64,000 bases of DNA, taken from Humulus lupulus (lineage: Eukaryota; Streptophyta; Magnoliopsida; Rosales; Cannabaceae). The notes under the pieces are model-generated. The model worked only from the letters and a program-made list of their open reading frames with translations. It had not been told where the DNA came from and ran no database searches. The stretch is from NCBI RefSeq assembly GCF_963169125.1, contig NC_084800.1, forward strand, positions 56,280,866 through 56,344,865. Direction: 5' to 3'. How positions within the stretch are numbered: the stretch's first letter is position 1; every line of letters begins with the position of its first letter. The position numbers were made by a program, and so were the translations under genes. Positions 1 through 11,085 of this stretch are shown here, piece after piece.

Positions 1-2101
1 TGGCCATGTTGGACATAACTGTATTAATATGTGATGATTGTTGAGACCACAATGGTATGTGGGTATTTCCGTGATTGGTAACTTTCGGCACGAGGCGATC
101 CTAGAGCTGAATAGTGAGGAAAGTCACAACGGGGCATTATAATTTACTTTGGGCAAGTCAAGGAGTATTTTTGATATTGGGTTATGAAAATAAATAATTG
201 GAGATATATTTGAGGTTAGGATGTCTAGGCGGGAATACTGGGGGATTTTACCATTTTGCCTCGGGGATATTTTGGTACCCCGAACCTTGAGGTAACCAAC
301 TTAAGTTATAAAAACAAAACAAATAAACCATTTGGATACTTAGAGAAACCGACCCATCCTCCACCCTCTCCTCTTCTTCTTTCTTTCCTCTTTCTTTCAT
401 GAAATCCACAGAAATCTTAGGAGAAATCAAGCTTGAATTTCTGAAAATTGATGGTGGGATTTGGAGGTTTAGCTCAAGAGTTAACCAAGAACAAATCAGG
501 GTAAAGGTAAGCAATTAATTCTTTTCTCAAGTTAAATTTCTGAGATTTTGTTGGGTTGGGAATGTTTATGGGTTTTTGATATTCAAGGTGGAGTTGAGGC
601 TTGAAACTTTGAAGATAGGTCATGGGATCCTTTGGGAAACGATTCTACAACTGAGGTAAGGTTTAAATTAAAGTTTGATGGTTGAAATTGAGAATTTCTA
701 TGGTTGGTTTTGAGTTTTAGGTTTGAAATTTCAGAAATTTGGAATTTGGATCTTGGTGAGTGTTAGGTTGGATTTTTGGTGGAATTGTGTTGTTTAAACC
801 ATCCTAATGTTGTGATTATTAATTGGTTTTGAATTGGGAGCTTTGGGATGGCTTTAGGTGAGGTTTTAAGCTTGAAAATGGTGGGTTTTTCTGGGTTCGA
901 AGGGTCGGGCCGCGGCCCTTACCTGTTTCTGGGCGTTTTTGTGGCCCTGTTTGGGGGCCATGCCGCGGCATGGTTGGGCCATGTCGGGGCGCTTAAGGAA
1001 TTTTGAGATTTTGAGAATTTGGGCTTGGGAATTTAACCTAGGGTGCTCGGGGTTGAGTCTTTTACAATGTTTGGTGAATTTCAACGTTCCGAGTACTAGA
1101 ACTTGGTTTAGAAACTCATTGGAGATTAATCTTATTGGTATCCATTATCTTGGTTGTGACTAGGTGTTAAGCTAGTGCTCGGGAAGTGGATCGTGCTCGG
1201 GGGCCGTCATTTTCTATTTAAAGCATTTGGAACTAAGGTAAGAAAACTATAACACCCGTAGGATAGGGCGTGGGCCCATAGTGTGATTGCGGGGCACGAC
1301 CCTATATTGCATGTTGCATGATGAAATGATTGCCGGGCATGGCCCTCTATTGCATTACATGTTAGGGTGCAGATTTAAATGAATTGATATTTGTTTGAAT
1401 GTGTTTGATTTATGCTATATATGATTATAGTGAATTGCACGGCTATGGCCGAGGGCGGCAAGGCCGAGAACGGCAGCGGGGCCGGAAGTAACACCTAGCA
1501 CATGGGATGCTATGGTCAGGGCAGGGCCCGGGACCCACAGGATATGTGTGAGATCCTGCGGTGAAGACCGAGACCCCAGGCTTCGGTAAGGCTTCGGGGA
1601 CGGCATGGCCGTGTTTGCTTAGTCTATGGTTGACTTGTTTATGTGTGGATTATCTGTTATGATAAATTGTATAATTTGCATATGTTATGTTCTGCATGAG
1701 TTTTCTTGCTGGGCTTCGGCTCACGGATGCTCCGTGTTGCAGGTAGGGCAAAGACTGAGTCAACCAACCATGAGTACGGAGAGCGTGAAGCGACGCGTAC
1801 ATGTTTGGCCTGCCCGACTGCTTTGGTTGGGGGTTTATTCGAAAATGGCTGTAATAATCTATGATTTTTATGATCAATCAACTGTAAACTCATTTCAAGA
1901 TGTAAATAGTTTTCAAACCTTATTTTGGGATCCCAATGGTCTAATAATAGAAGTTTTTATTGAGTCAACGCATTTTCAAAGATTACAGCCTTAACTTTTA
2001 CTAGTCACACTTTTGCTTCAAAACCTCGGTTAGCGAGTTCATTGCACTGTTTTGTCTTAAAAACTCACTTAGTAACGGCTCTAAGGAAGTAGGGCGTTAC
2101 A
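1..2101 (-). mobile_element. Ty3/gypsy LTR (2.3-kb family), left end outside window
   Basis: The right edge ends in GGGCGTTACA, the inverted form of the TGTAACGCCC that opens other copies of this LTR family in the window. Internal order matches the copy at 53315-55683: the 'tgttgagaccac' block, a GC-rich CCGCGGC section (905-970) and the 'gggcttcggctcac' block near 1715. Compared with that copy about 200 bp of the far end lies outside the window. No polypyrimidine or primer-binding stretch follows 2101, so 2101 looks like an outer edge (solo LTR, or 5' edge of an element running left). Sense strand is assigned by analogy with the copy next to a polypurine tract at 55684. Short ORFs inside are not credible genes. 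Confidence 0.8.
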
Positions 2102-2162
2102 TGACATATATGGTTTGGTGGACATAAATAATGAGTATACATGTTTAATGGAAACCCTTTCG

Positions 2163-2877
2163 GAGGAAAGCATCAACCAAGACTAAATGACATTGACTAC
2201 TGAAGGCACAAAATGGGTGGTCTCAGGCCAAGGGAAACGTGAATGTGAACGAAAAAGACTCATTTCCCAAGCAAAAGAGTGGTAAAATTTCCTTCATCGT
2301 CGATTGGTTCCCATTATTCGTGATTTGAAGGTGTCTGCAAAACATCTACTTTTGTCATATGCTTTGTTGAGCGAGCACACCCTCACCATTAATGTTGTTA
2401 CTACCATTCACCGAGCAATGAAAAAGATGGTTTCAAAGGCAGCTTACAAAGTTTTATTCCCCTCCAACATCACCATACTTTGCCGAGCAGCTGTTGTTCC
2501 TATTGGTGGTTCCACTAAAGAATTAGACCATCACCACTAGGAACACTAGCTGCTCGACAAAGCATTGTGATGGTGCAGGGGAAGAAAAGTTTGCTAGTTG
2601 CCTTCGAAACCCTCTTCTTCATTGCTCAGCGAATGATAATACCCACATTAATGGTGAGGGTGTGCTCGTTCAACAAACCATATAAAAAAAGTAGACGCTC
2701 CACGAAGACCATTTGATCATGAGTTGTGGTATCCAATCGATGACGAAGGAAACTGCACCACACATTTGCTTGGGGGATGAGTCTTTTTCGTTCACAATCA
2801 TGTTTCCCTTGTTCTAAGACCACCCATTGTGTGCCTTCAATAGTCAATGTCAATAAGGCTTGGTTGATGTTTTCCTC
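2163..2877. repeat. Large imperfect inverted repeat, tail to tail
   Basis: The segment 2163 to about 2510 pairs with the reverse complement of about 2528-2877. Matching words run in the same order in both arms: 'catcaaccaag', 'gacattgacta', 'gaaggcaca', 'aatgggtggtct', 'gaacgaaaaagactcat', 'gagcacaccctcaccattaatg', 'gagcagct'. Only about 20 bp separates the arms, so a transcript on either strand could fold into one ~350-bp hairpin. Both arms encode the same retroelement protein fragment, readable on + in the left arm and on - in the right. Confidence 0.85.
2190..2540 (+). pseudogene. Retroelement ORF fragment, left arm of inverted repeat
   Basis: Translation around 2304-2540 gives residues such as LLLSYALLSEHTLTINV and LFPSNITILCRAA. 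The pattern resembles the 'putative plant transposon protein' (env-like / Athila-type) family: a 'lly.ll....i.v...i' helix followed by 'lFPslit.Lc'. It is a fragment with no start and no downstream continuation, and a second, reversed copy lies directly next to it. Family assignment is from pattern memory only. Confidence 0.45.
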
Positions 2878-3226
2878 TTATTGCTTATGGAGATCAATCA
2901 ACGGGAATCTCTCGCACAATAATTGTTGAGTCCTCAGGGTCAAGCCAGTCAGCATAAAAAAATTTAACCACAACAACCGCAACCAAAGTTTCAGGGTGTT
3001 TACAAAATTCTTGCCAACCCTGCTAAATTATAATGTTTGAAATGAAAGATGACATACCCAAGGTTGGAGAGTTTGTTAAAGGAAAACCTCGTTCATGCAA
3101 TAATTCTTTTGTCTTGACTATTGTAGCAAATTTGGTCTCAATGGTGTCTGAGGTAAATCGACATCCTTCCCTAGGTTTTTTGCTAAACTTTTTCTTATTC
3201 TTTCTCACCTCACACTTTGTAGGCAA
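2540..3226 (-). pseudogene. Retroelement ORF (putative plant transposon protein-like), decayed
   Basis: Read on the minus strand, 3226-3023 encodes a lysine/arginine-rich start followed by a segment containing ERGFPLTNSPTLG. The sense then continues in shifted frames (residues like QEFCKHPE near 2985 and DPEDSTI near 2930) into the right arm of the inverted repeat (2853-2626, ...EGTQWVVLEQGKHD..., LNEHTLTINVG). Frameshifts and stops near 2890 and 2640 show decay. This longer copy is probably the source from which the left arm was duplicated in reverse. Its order (basic N-terminus, 'ERGF', 'W.eFc.hPe', 'LFP') is what I associate with gag- or env-like ORFs of plant gypsy elements. Confidence 0.5.
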
Positions 3227-3229
3227 TGT

Positions 3230-4739
3230 GACTTCTCAAGTTCACAACTTCTCAAAAGATCAATATTAGAGCAAAGTTGAGGCTTCAATAGCTCAAATAG
3301 ATCCAAACTAACAACACAACAATGCAGCAACTAAGCAACTCCACCGAGCAATAGAAACCTCACAATCAACACTTAAATTGATCCCAAATGGCAGCAACTA
3401 AATTGACTCAAAACAACTCAATTCTTCATTCTTCATCGAATTTAACCAATTAAGCAGTGCAAAACAACCTAAATTTTTTCTCAAATTAGTGCATTACCTC
3501 ATCCAACTTTCAGGTCAACTTATCAACTTAAATGAGTAACAAGAACCCCCAAACTTAGTTCCAAATACCTTCTGAAATTCAGCAAGAATAACCCAAATGT
3601 GCCTAGTAAGTAACTCATAACATTAATAACAATGAATAACTCTAACATCAACTCAAAGCATCCCCACAAATTTAGCATAAAGTTCACCAATTACCCAATA
3701 ATCAATTCAACTTTCAACCCTCCAACCAACATCAAATATTTCTACAATGATAGCCCAAATGATAGACAAAATTAACAATTGTGGTCCAACAAACTAACTT
3801 GTCAAGGGATCAAAAAGAGTGTAGCATAACCCAACTCAAAGCATGTGAAAAAAGGCAAGGAAAATAACCCCAAAATTTAAGATATAACCTATGAGAGCCA
3901 AGATTGTTGATTGTGAAAGCTGCAAAGAAGTAACTTGCGCAAGAGGTGGACTTGGATCTGAATGTCGGGATTGAGATAGGGGTAATTGAGTACATCGGGC
4001 AAGAAACATCTGAGGGAGGCATCGTAAATGATGGGGATGCTAGAGTTGTGCTTGAGTCATTCTTAGACATGGCAGGGAGATCCATGTGCGTGTCTGAGCT
4101 GCTAGGGACTGGTCTCGGCGCTGTTCTCGGTGTGATCGGCGACCGGAGCTAATGGGACACCGGAGGTAAGAAAGATGAGGGAAGAACAATGAGTCGAGGT
4201 TGATGGTGGTGAGTAGGTAGAGCTGGGCTTCTCACGAGTGGGGCATGTAGAGTAAATTCTAGGGCTTTTACTTTGAGGGAAGAAAAAGTTAAAAGTAATT
4301 TTTTTTTTAAAAGAAAAGAAAAAGTAAAGTAAAATACAAAGGGAAGAATCTATGTGTTAAAAGATCCTAAGGAAAGCTAAGTTTAAGATGTTTTGAGCCT
4401 AGAAATGCCATCACTTCTGCACTCTTAGCCTAGCCTCATTACAAACTTGGAAAGACCTATCGATCTAAAATGCTAGGTTATCCTACATTAGTGGAGATGG
4501 ATTAACAAGTCAACATATGCGACACGAATTAAGCTTATGGATCTATAGTTTGATTTAGGGAATCGATGAGGATTGAGAATAGCCTTGCACACACACATGG
4601 GTTGAGCACTTGAATCATGAATTTTTTGCTTTAATAATGTTTGAAAAAGGTTGGTTCATGCATGCTTAAGAGGTAAAATCAACTCATTCAATAAAAAATT
4701 ATGAGATCAATATCCCTTTAGTTTAGGCAAAATTTCTTC
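3230..4739. other. No gene recognised; probable decayed retroelement DNA
   Basis: AT-rich, lacking a convincing ORF. A GC-richer patch at about 3930-4250 has short ORFs on both strands (3946-4152 +, 3810-4085 -) without recognisable domains. Its position between the retroelement ORF fragment and a gypsy 3' end suggests internal retrotransposon sequence. Confidence 0.4.
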
Positions 4740-7010
4740 AACAAATGATTCCTTTTCATTTGTGTGGTGTAGTTTTGTTGTCGTGTCGTCTTTGTCTTGT
4801 TTTATTTTATTTTGTTTAGATTAGTCATCACTTGAGGACGAGCAATGATTTTAGCTTGGAGGTCTAATAACTCTAGAACATAGAGTTATCTAAGGCACTT
4901 TAGGCTAATAAAATTAATTAGTTTGAGTGATATGTGTTCTTTAAGGCTATTTTGTATTAAATTTAATTTAATTTAATTTTTGTATGTTATTTATAGTTGA
5001 CTTTGTTTTTTAGTTATTGCTAAGAAAGGATTAAAATGGCTCAAAATAATAGTGAAAGATACTTTGTTGTTGATATAGGACTCTATTGCTTAGTTTTTGT
5101 AAAGTAGAAAAAAAACCCAGGTATGCGGCTGTATTGAATTTTCGAAGCATTGTCTGGTGGCTTGAGAGGAAGACGTGGAATATAACTTAAGTGGATATTG
5201 AGGTGGCATTTTTTTTTGAAGAAGACAATTGGACTTCATTTTATAACATTAGACTTGGTCCCAATTGGGTCTTACTGTTTCCCGAATTGGAGGCAATACC
5301 CTAAAGAGGAAAAAGAATTAACTTATCTCATTCATTCTCTTACCCTAATTTCCACCAAAGACACCATTGGATAATAGAACTAGCCGCCCATATATGGTTT
5401 TTGAAACCCTTTTCGAGAAAGAAACAAGAGTAGCAAGAGGTTAGGAGAGAGATACAAGGAAGAAAAAGAGAAGAAGAAAGAGGACCACTTTGGGTACAAC
5501 TTGACTTGATTTTTCTATCTCCCTCTCTCTCTCTCTATTTTTGTATTTTGAACCTTAATTTTGAATATATTTAAATCAATGGTCGAAATGATTATTGTTG
5601 CTATTTCCTTATTTCTATACATGAACTAAACTCTTTTTAGTTTGAGAAACTAAGGAACCCTAATATGTAATTTGTGGGTATTTGTGGGTAATTTCAATGG
5701 GGTGTTCATAAAACCTCCCACACCGCACCGCAATTTGCGGTTTAGACTCCTTCGCGGTGCGATTGCAGTTTGTATTTTTGCCAAACCGCGCTGTGCGGTG
5801 CGGTTTGCGGTTTTAAATTTTATAAATGCGGTTCAAACCACACCGCACCGCATCATTATATATATTAACTTTTTTATATTATTTTTTTCAATTTTACTAC
5901 ATTTAAAGTTAATGCATAAATATTTATATAGTATAATATAATATACACATTATCTAAAAAAAATATATAATGTTTCATAGGATGCTAACACATATTCTAC
6001 TTCAATCTAAATATATTCCTCCTTAATTAAAATAATATTTACTTTTATATTACATTTTTTATTTGTTATTAGTTTGTTATATTTTTATTATTTTGCTTAA
6101 AGTTTATTAGCTTGTTGTACATTTAATTATTTTGTTAAACACTTTATGGTTATGAGATTTATTATGAATCTTTCTTAATTATAATATTTAATTGTTAAAT
6201 TATTTGGCGATAGGTATAAACCACCCACACCACACTGCATTTTTGCGGTGCGGTTTATGCGGTGCAGGTTGCGGTTTGGAAAATTGTTCAAACCGCATAT
6301 GCGGTGTGGTCCAAAAAATTAGAGAAAAACCACACCACCCGCACCACGAACACCCCCTTAAAGTAATTTTGATATTTTGTTCAATTAAGTGGGAAAATAG
6401 TGAATGATTTCTTTTGTTTGGCTAACTTTAATAGGTGACTAAATTAGTGTTAATGCGAGAAAGATTAATATTAATGAATGCAAAACTTGATTGATGCAAA
6501 TTCTTAGTTTTTTGTAAACTTTGATTTGTGAGAATATAGAAATGTATGATCATCTTGCATGAGTTAGAAGGAATGGGATTAAAATTAATATTCTTGACAT
6601 TAATTAGACATAAGAATATGTTAATTAATTACAGAATTGAACTATATTTACATTGGAAAAATAATTATAAGAAGTTAATTTCCTATTAAACTATGCCCAG
6701 AATTGTTGTCGCATTGGTTGCCCACATTTTACTCAAAATTGCATATTATGGGTAATTAGTAGCTCTAACTTCTCATAATCATCTAATTTATTATTTGGTT
6801 GCTGTTCTAATTTAGTTTTGGTTAATTAGTTTATTTCCTCGTTCATTCAGTTTAATTAAGTTATCTTTATGATTTGCGTTCCCATTTATTGATTTTGATA
6901 ATTATAACATTTAGCTTAGGCAATAGAAGACGAAACTTATCACTTTATTACTTGCAGCATGTGATTATGTATAGTTCCATATCATAAAAGAAAATTTAAA
7001 CCAAGCTATT
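4740..7010 (+). mobile_element. Decayed gypsy (Athila/Ogre-like) 3' end and LTR, split by a hAT-like insert
   Basis: Near 4827-4865 the sequence reads 'cacttgaggacgagcaa...tttagcttggaggtc', the layout often seen before the 3' LTR of Athila/Ogre-type gypsy elements (CTTGAGGACAAGCA plus a purine-rich tract). LTR-like sequence follows, with a CT-rich stretch at 5518-5540 and the phrase 'catgaactaaactcttttt' near 5622. The same phrase occurs inverted at about 45380 in another LTR. The right edge is uncertain (about 6980-7010). The hAT-like element 5699-6357 lies inside. Confidence 0.45.
5699..6357. mobile_element. hAT-like non-autonomous element with CCGCACCGC subterminal repeats
   Basis: The ends are inverted: GGGGTGTTCAT at the left and the complement ending GAACACCCC at the right. 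Directly inside both ends are clusters of AACCGCACCGCA / TGCGGTGCGGTTT words (5718-5855 and 6240-6350), arranged as inverted subterminal repeats. The middle is AT-rich and non-coding. The terminal word and subterminal clusters suggest a hAT MITE, but I could not find an exact 8-bp target duplication; the flanks share only 'gtaattt'. Confidence 0.55.
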
Positions 7011-7237
7011 TACTAGTGCAGTTCTTAAGGATGGTAATACTGGGCTAAAGCAAGAGGAGAGTACATGAGGTGGTGGGTAGCCACTAGTCATGGTTGGGCT
7101 TCACGTCGCCCCGAGGGCCCGTATGAGTTGATGGCAATCAAGGAAGCCTTCAGTCCAGGCTCTCAGGTTTTCCACCTTGGTGGTTGAGCTCACCTCATGC
7201 CATCTGCTCGGAAGTTTTTAATCTTTTTAGTTGTTTC
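7011..7237. other. Unassigned, GC-balanced segment next to copia element
   Basis: A stretch of normal base composition inside AT-rich surroundings; it continues after the copia element at 16319, so the host sequence is contiguous once the insertion is discounted. It contains a short inverted pair (CATGAGGTG near 7066 and CACCTCATG near 7190). No frame stays open across it. Function not recognised. Confidence 0.3.
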
Positions 7238-7748
7238 TGTTAAAATTTCTAATACACTCAAATAACATGAATAAACAATAATCTCCAACACATAATTTAA
7301 AATTATGTCATTATAAATGCATATATGATAAATCCTAAATCATAATTCTATAGATCCTTTGCTAAATTAAAGAAGAATATTAACACAAGAGCGGAAGCAC
7401 TAACCTGAGGCCATTGTTGGAGATTGCTCAGAGGGTTTAGATCTTCCTATATAATATGTATCTCTATGAGAGAAGAATCTCTCTTTTCTTTTCTGTTAAT
7501 GAGATTACAGACATAATAGAATAATACATATATATAGGGGACCACAACCCTAATTTATAATTAGTGATTTCCAATTTTGCCCATTATAAAATTAAAAATT
7601 CACTTTCCTGTTTCTACACATTAAATCCATGACACTTTAATACCCTATGATATTTATAACATAATTGGTCACTTAATTTTATATCACACTTTATAATAGC
7701 ATTATACATTATACATATGTGTCCAAAAAATATGATTTTAATCCAACA
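7238..7748 (-). repeat. 3' LTR of the copia element
   Basis: Starts TGTTAAAATTTC and ends AATCCAACA. It aligns throughout with 15819-16318; the main difference is about 20 extra bp near 7435-7455 ('gggtttagatcttcc') missing from the other copy. Confidence 0.95.
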
Positions 7749-7765
7749 ATCTCCCACTTTGGGCA
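7749..7765 (-). other. Polypurine tract
   Basis: Minus strand reads AAAGTGGGAGATTG directly before the 3' LTR, the expected plus-strand priming tract. Confidence 0.75.
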
Positions 7766-8119
7766 ACATATGTTTCTTTATAAATGTACAAGGTATTCTT
7801 TAACAATCTCGTCCATCAACCATATTCATATAGGATCAAAGCGGTCTTTGTCATATTAATCATGACTAAACCCATCAATGGTCACATTTACAAATACAGT
7901 CAAATGACATAGATCAATCATGAATGCGTAGCATGGAAATTACATGCAATGTGAACCAAACATGTCTATTTCCAACTGGTCCTCCTTAAACTTTAGTGAG
8001 GTCAGAATAACAGAAAAAAAACAGAGTGAATGAATTGAAAAACTTCATTTCTGATAAGAAAATAACCAAGTACATAAATGTCTGAAATAAACATAAAGCA
8101 AATAAAATACAAACTCCCA

Positions 8120-9298
8120 CTAAATCATGATATCCTCAAACAATACCACACCCATATGAGCAATGTGCTCATGAAAGACCTTGGGTGGTAATCCCTTTGT
8201 GAGCGGATCTTCTATCATGGAGTGTGTCCCAATGTGCTCTATGGATATTTTTCCACTCTGCACTCTTTCTTTCACAACTAGGAATTTTATGTCAATATGC
8301 TTTGACTTGGATGAACTCCTGTTGTTGTTGGAATACAATAATGCTGAATTATTGTCACAACATAACTTTAGTGGTCTTTCTACATTCTCCAAAATGCGCA
8401 GCCCAGTGACAAAGTTTCGCAGCCATATTCCATGATTCGATGCCTCATAGCATGCTACAAATTCTGCTGCCATAGTGGAAGAAGCTACAAGTGTCTGTTT
8501 GGCACTTTTCCAAGAAATAACTCCTCCAGCTAACATGTAAATATAGCCTGATGTAGACTTTCTGCTATCTTGGCACCCAGAAAAATCAGAATCAGAATAC
8601 CCTACGACCTCCAAACGATCTGATTTCTTATATGTGAGCATGTAACCTTTTGTTCTCTGAAGATACCTCATAACCCTCTTGGCTGCTATCCAATGGTCCA
8701 TACCAGGGTTGCTTAAATATCTGCCTAACATTCCAACAATGTACGCAATATCCGGACGCGTACAAACTTGAGCATACATCAGGCTCCCAACAGCTAATGC
8801 ATAGGGAATCTTTTGCATTTCCTGAATTTCAAGGTTACTTTTAGGGCACTGACTAAGACTGAATTTGTCTCCTTTAGCAACAGGGGTAGCACTTGGTCTA
8901 CAATCTTGCATGCCAAATATTTTGAGTACTTTATCGATATAGCTCTTTTGTGATAATCCAAGAATACCTCGAGAACGATCTCGATGTATCTGAATTCCTA
9001 ATACAAAAGAGGCGTCCCCAAGATCTTTCATCTCAAAATGCTTAGATAGAAATCTCTTGGTTTCGTGCAATAAGCCTATATCATTAGTGGCAAGCAATAT
9101 GTCATCGACATATAGAACCAGGAATATATACTTACTCCCACTGAACTTGTGATATACACAATCATCAACAACATTCATCTCAAAACCGAATGAGATAATT
9201 ACTTGGTGAAATTTGTGATACCATTCACGAGAAGCTTGCTTGAGTCCACAGATGGATTTTGTCAATTTGCAAACCATATTCTTCGGGTCTCCCGACAT
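8120..9298 (-). pseudogene. Copia pol, reverse transcriptase (second half) and RNase H
   Basis: A 392-residue open stretch. It begins in the RT palm with ICGLKQASREW, has the catalytic FLVLYVDDILLA (YVDD intact), then the copia RT tail (VGSLMYAQVCTRPDIAY). RNase H follows with GYSDSDFSGC, the AEF segment and CCDNNSAL, ending LTKGLPPKVFHEH. It is out of frame with the upstream piece ending at 9262 by one base near 9290, in a short A run. Alone it lacks the first RT motifs, so it is a broken part of pol rather than a gene. Confidence 0.9.
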
Positions 9299-10599
9299 AA
9301 AGTTTTCTGTTGCACCATATAAATTGTCTCGTCAATGTCTCCATTGAGAAACGTGATTTTAACATCCATCTGATGTAGTTCAAGATCAAGGTGAGCAACA
9401 AGTGCCATTATTATTCTAAAAGAGTCTTTCGATGAAACTGGAGAGAAAGTCTCTGTATAATCAATGCCTTCTTTCTGAGTATAACCTTTAGCTACAAGAT
9501 GCGCTTTATACCTCTCTACATTACCATTTGCATCCCTCTTGGTTTTAAATATCCATTTACAACCAATAGGTTTTGCACCATCTGGTAATGGGACAAGTTC
9601 CCAAACTTTATTGTCTTGCATAGACTTATACTCTTCTTTCATGGCATCAATCCACTTTTGAGAGTTAGAACTTTTAATGGCCTGTTGAAAATTGATGGGA
9701 TCATCTTCCATCATTCCATTGTCATCCTCATGTTCTTGAAGAAATACAACATAATCATTTGAAATGGCATTTCTTCTTTCTCTTGTGGACCTTCTTAATG
9801 GCTCTGGTTCTTGAGGTTGTTGAGTTTGTTCTTCTGGAACAATTACCTCATCTTGATTTTGGGGTTGTTCAACATTGTCTTGTTGAGATCCTGGATTCAT
9901 TTCCTGAACAATGACAGGTGTAGAAGCCTGGACATTGTCAAAAATGATAGTAGGAACTGAGTTTGAACTCAATTCCTCCTCAAAAGCAATGTCTCTAACC
10001 TTATTTCTCCCCCCAAACTCAACATCCTCAAAAAATGTTGCAGTTCCCGTCTCAAAAATATTTTTAATTGTGGGATCATAAAACTTATAGCCCCTAGATC
10101 GCTCAGAATAACCAATAAAGTAGCTGCTCACTGTTTTGGAGTCCAATTTTTGTTCATGTGGCTTATAAGGCCTTGCCTCAGCTGGACATCCCCAAATGTG
10201 AAAGTGTTTTAGACTAGGCTTTCGACCTGTCCAAAGCTCATAAGGTGTTTTTGCAACTGCTTTAGTTGGTACTCTATTCAGAATGTAAGCTGCTGTCTTT
10301 AATGCTTCTCCCCAGAGGGACTCAGGTAAGGTAGAATGAGCAATCATACTTCTTACCATATTCTTAAGAGTCCTATTGCGTCTTTCAGCAACACCATTCA
10401 TGCTAGGTGATCCTGGCATGGTGTACTGTGGAACAATATCGCATTCCTCTAGGAATTTAGCAAACGGTCCTGGACGTTGTTCGCCTGAGCCATCATATCT
10501 ACCGTAGTACTCACCACCACGATCAGATCTGACATTCTTAATCCTTTTGTTGAGTTGATTCTTAACTTCAGCTTTATAAGCTTTGAACACATCCAGAGA
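9262..10599 (-). pseudogene. Copia pol, integrase core (after Asp-1) to first half of RT
   Basis: Contains the integrase second Asp ([10 protein letters not shown]) and the Glu region ([14 protein letters not shown]), then the copia [12 protein letters not shown] block, the linker with RRSTRERR, and RT N-terminal motifs ([36 protein letters not shown]). It is separated from the upstream Asp-1 by an in-frame TAG at 10600-10602, where the expected residue is Gln (CAG), consistent with a C-to-T change. A single-base frameshift near 9290 separates it from the RT catalytic YVDD downstream. Confidence 0.9.
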
Positions 10600-10602
10600 C
10601 TA

Positions 10603-11085
10603 GGACTTTTCATGAATGAGATATAGGTACCCATAACGTGAGTAATCGTCTATGAATGATATGAAATATTGTTGACCATTCCATGATGCTGTAGGGAATG
10701 ACCCACAAATATCTGTATGAATCAATTCTAAGACATCTGAAGATCTGTTGCACCTAATCTCTTAGTTTTGGTCTGTTTTCCCTTGATACAATTGACACAA
10801 ACATCAAAGTCTGTGAAGTCAAGAGATTCTAAAATTCCATCAGACACAAGGCGCTCAACTCTACCTTTTGAGATATGACCTAAGTGCTTATGCCATAATG
10901 ACGCTGAATTGTCCTTATTTAATTTGCGTTTAGTACCACGTGATTCCACATGCAAGGTTTCATTATAGGATGCAATTGTTTCTAGCAAATAAAGGTTGTC
11001 ATAAGCATTCAAGTAACCAGTTCCAACAACATTTGAATTTAAAGACAAATTAAACTGATTGTTTCCGAAAGAACAAGAATATCCA
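10603..11085 (-). pseudogene. Copia pol, GAG-pre-integrase and integrase N-terminus
   Basis: The 10728-11048 stretch holds the GAG-pre-integrase zinc site: LWHKHLGHIS (two His) and CVNCIKGKQ (two Cys). Downstream, after a one-base frameshift near 10741, the minus strand gives the integrase Asp-1 motif DDYSRYGYLY at about 10615-10650. The upstream end is set by the solo LTR at 11086; the same reading frame resumes in register on the far side of the insertion at 13462. Confidence 0.85.

Noticed and set aside
1626..1994. 122-codon + strand ORF
   Set aside because: Lies wholly within the 2.3-kb LTR, with no family resemblance and no conservation in the other LTR copies.
3810..4152. Short overlapping ORFs on both strands
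   Set aside because: No domain, no start context and no continuation; likely chance in a GC-richer patch.
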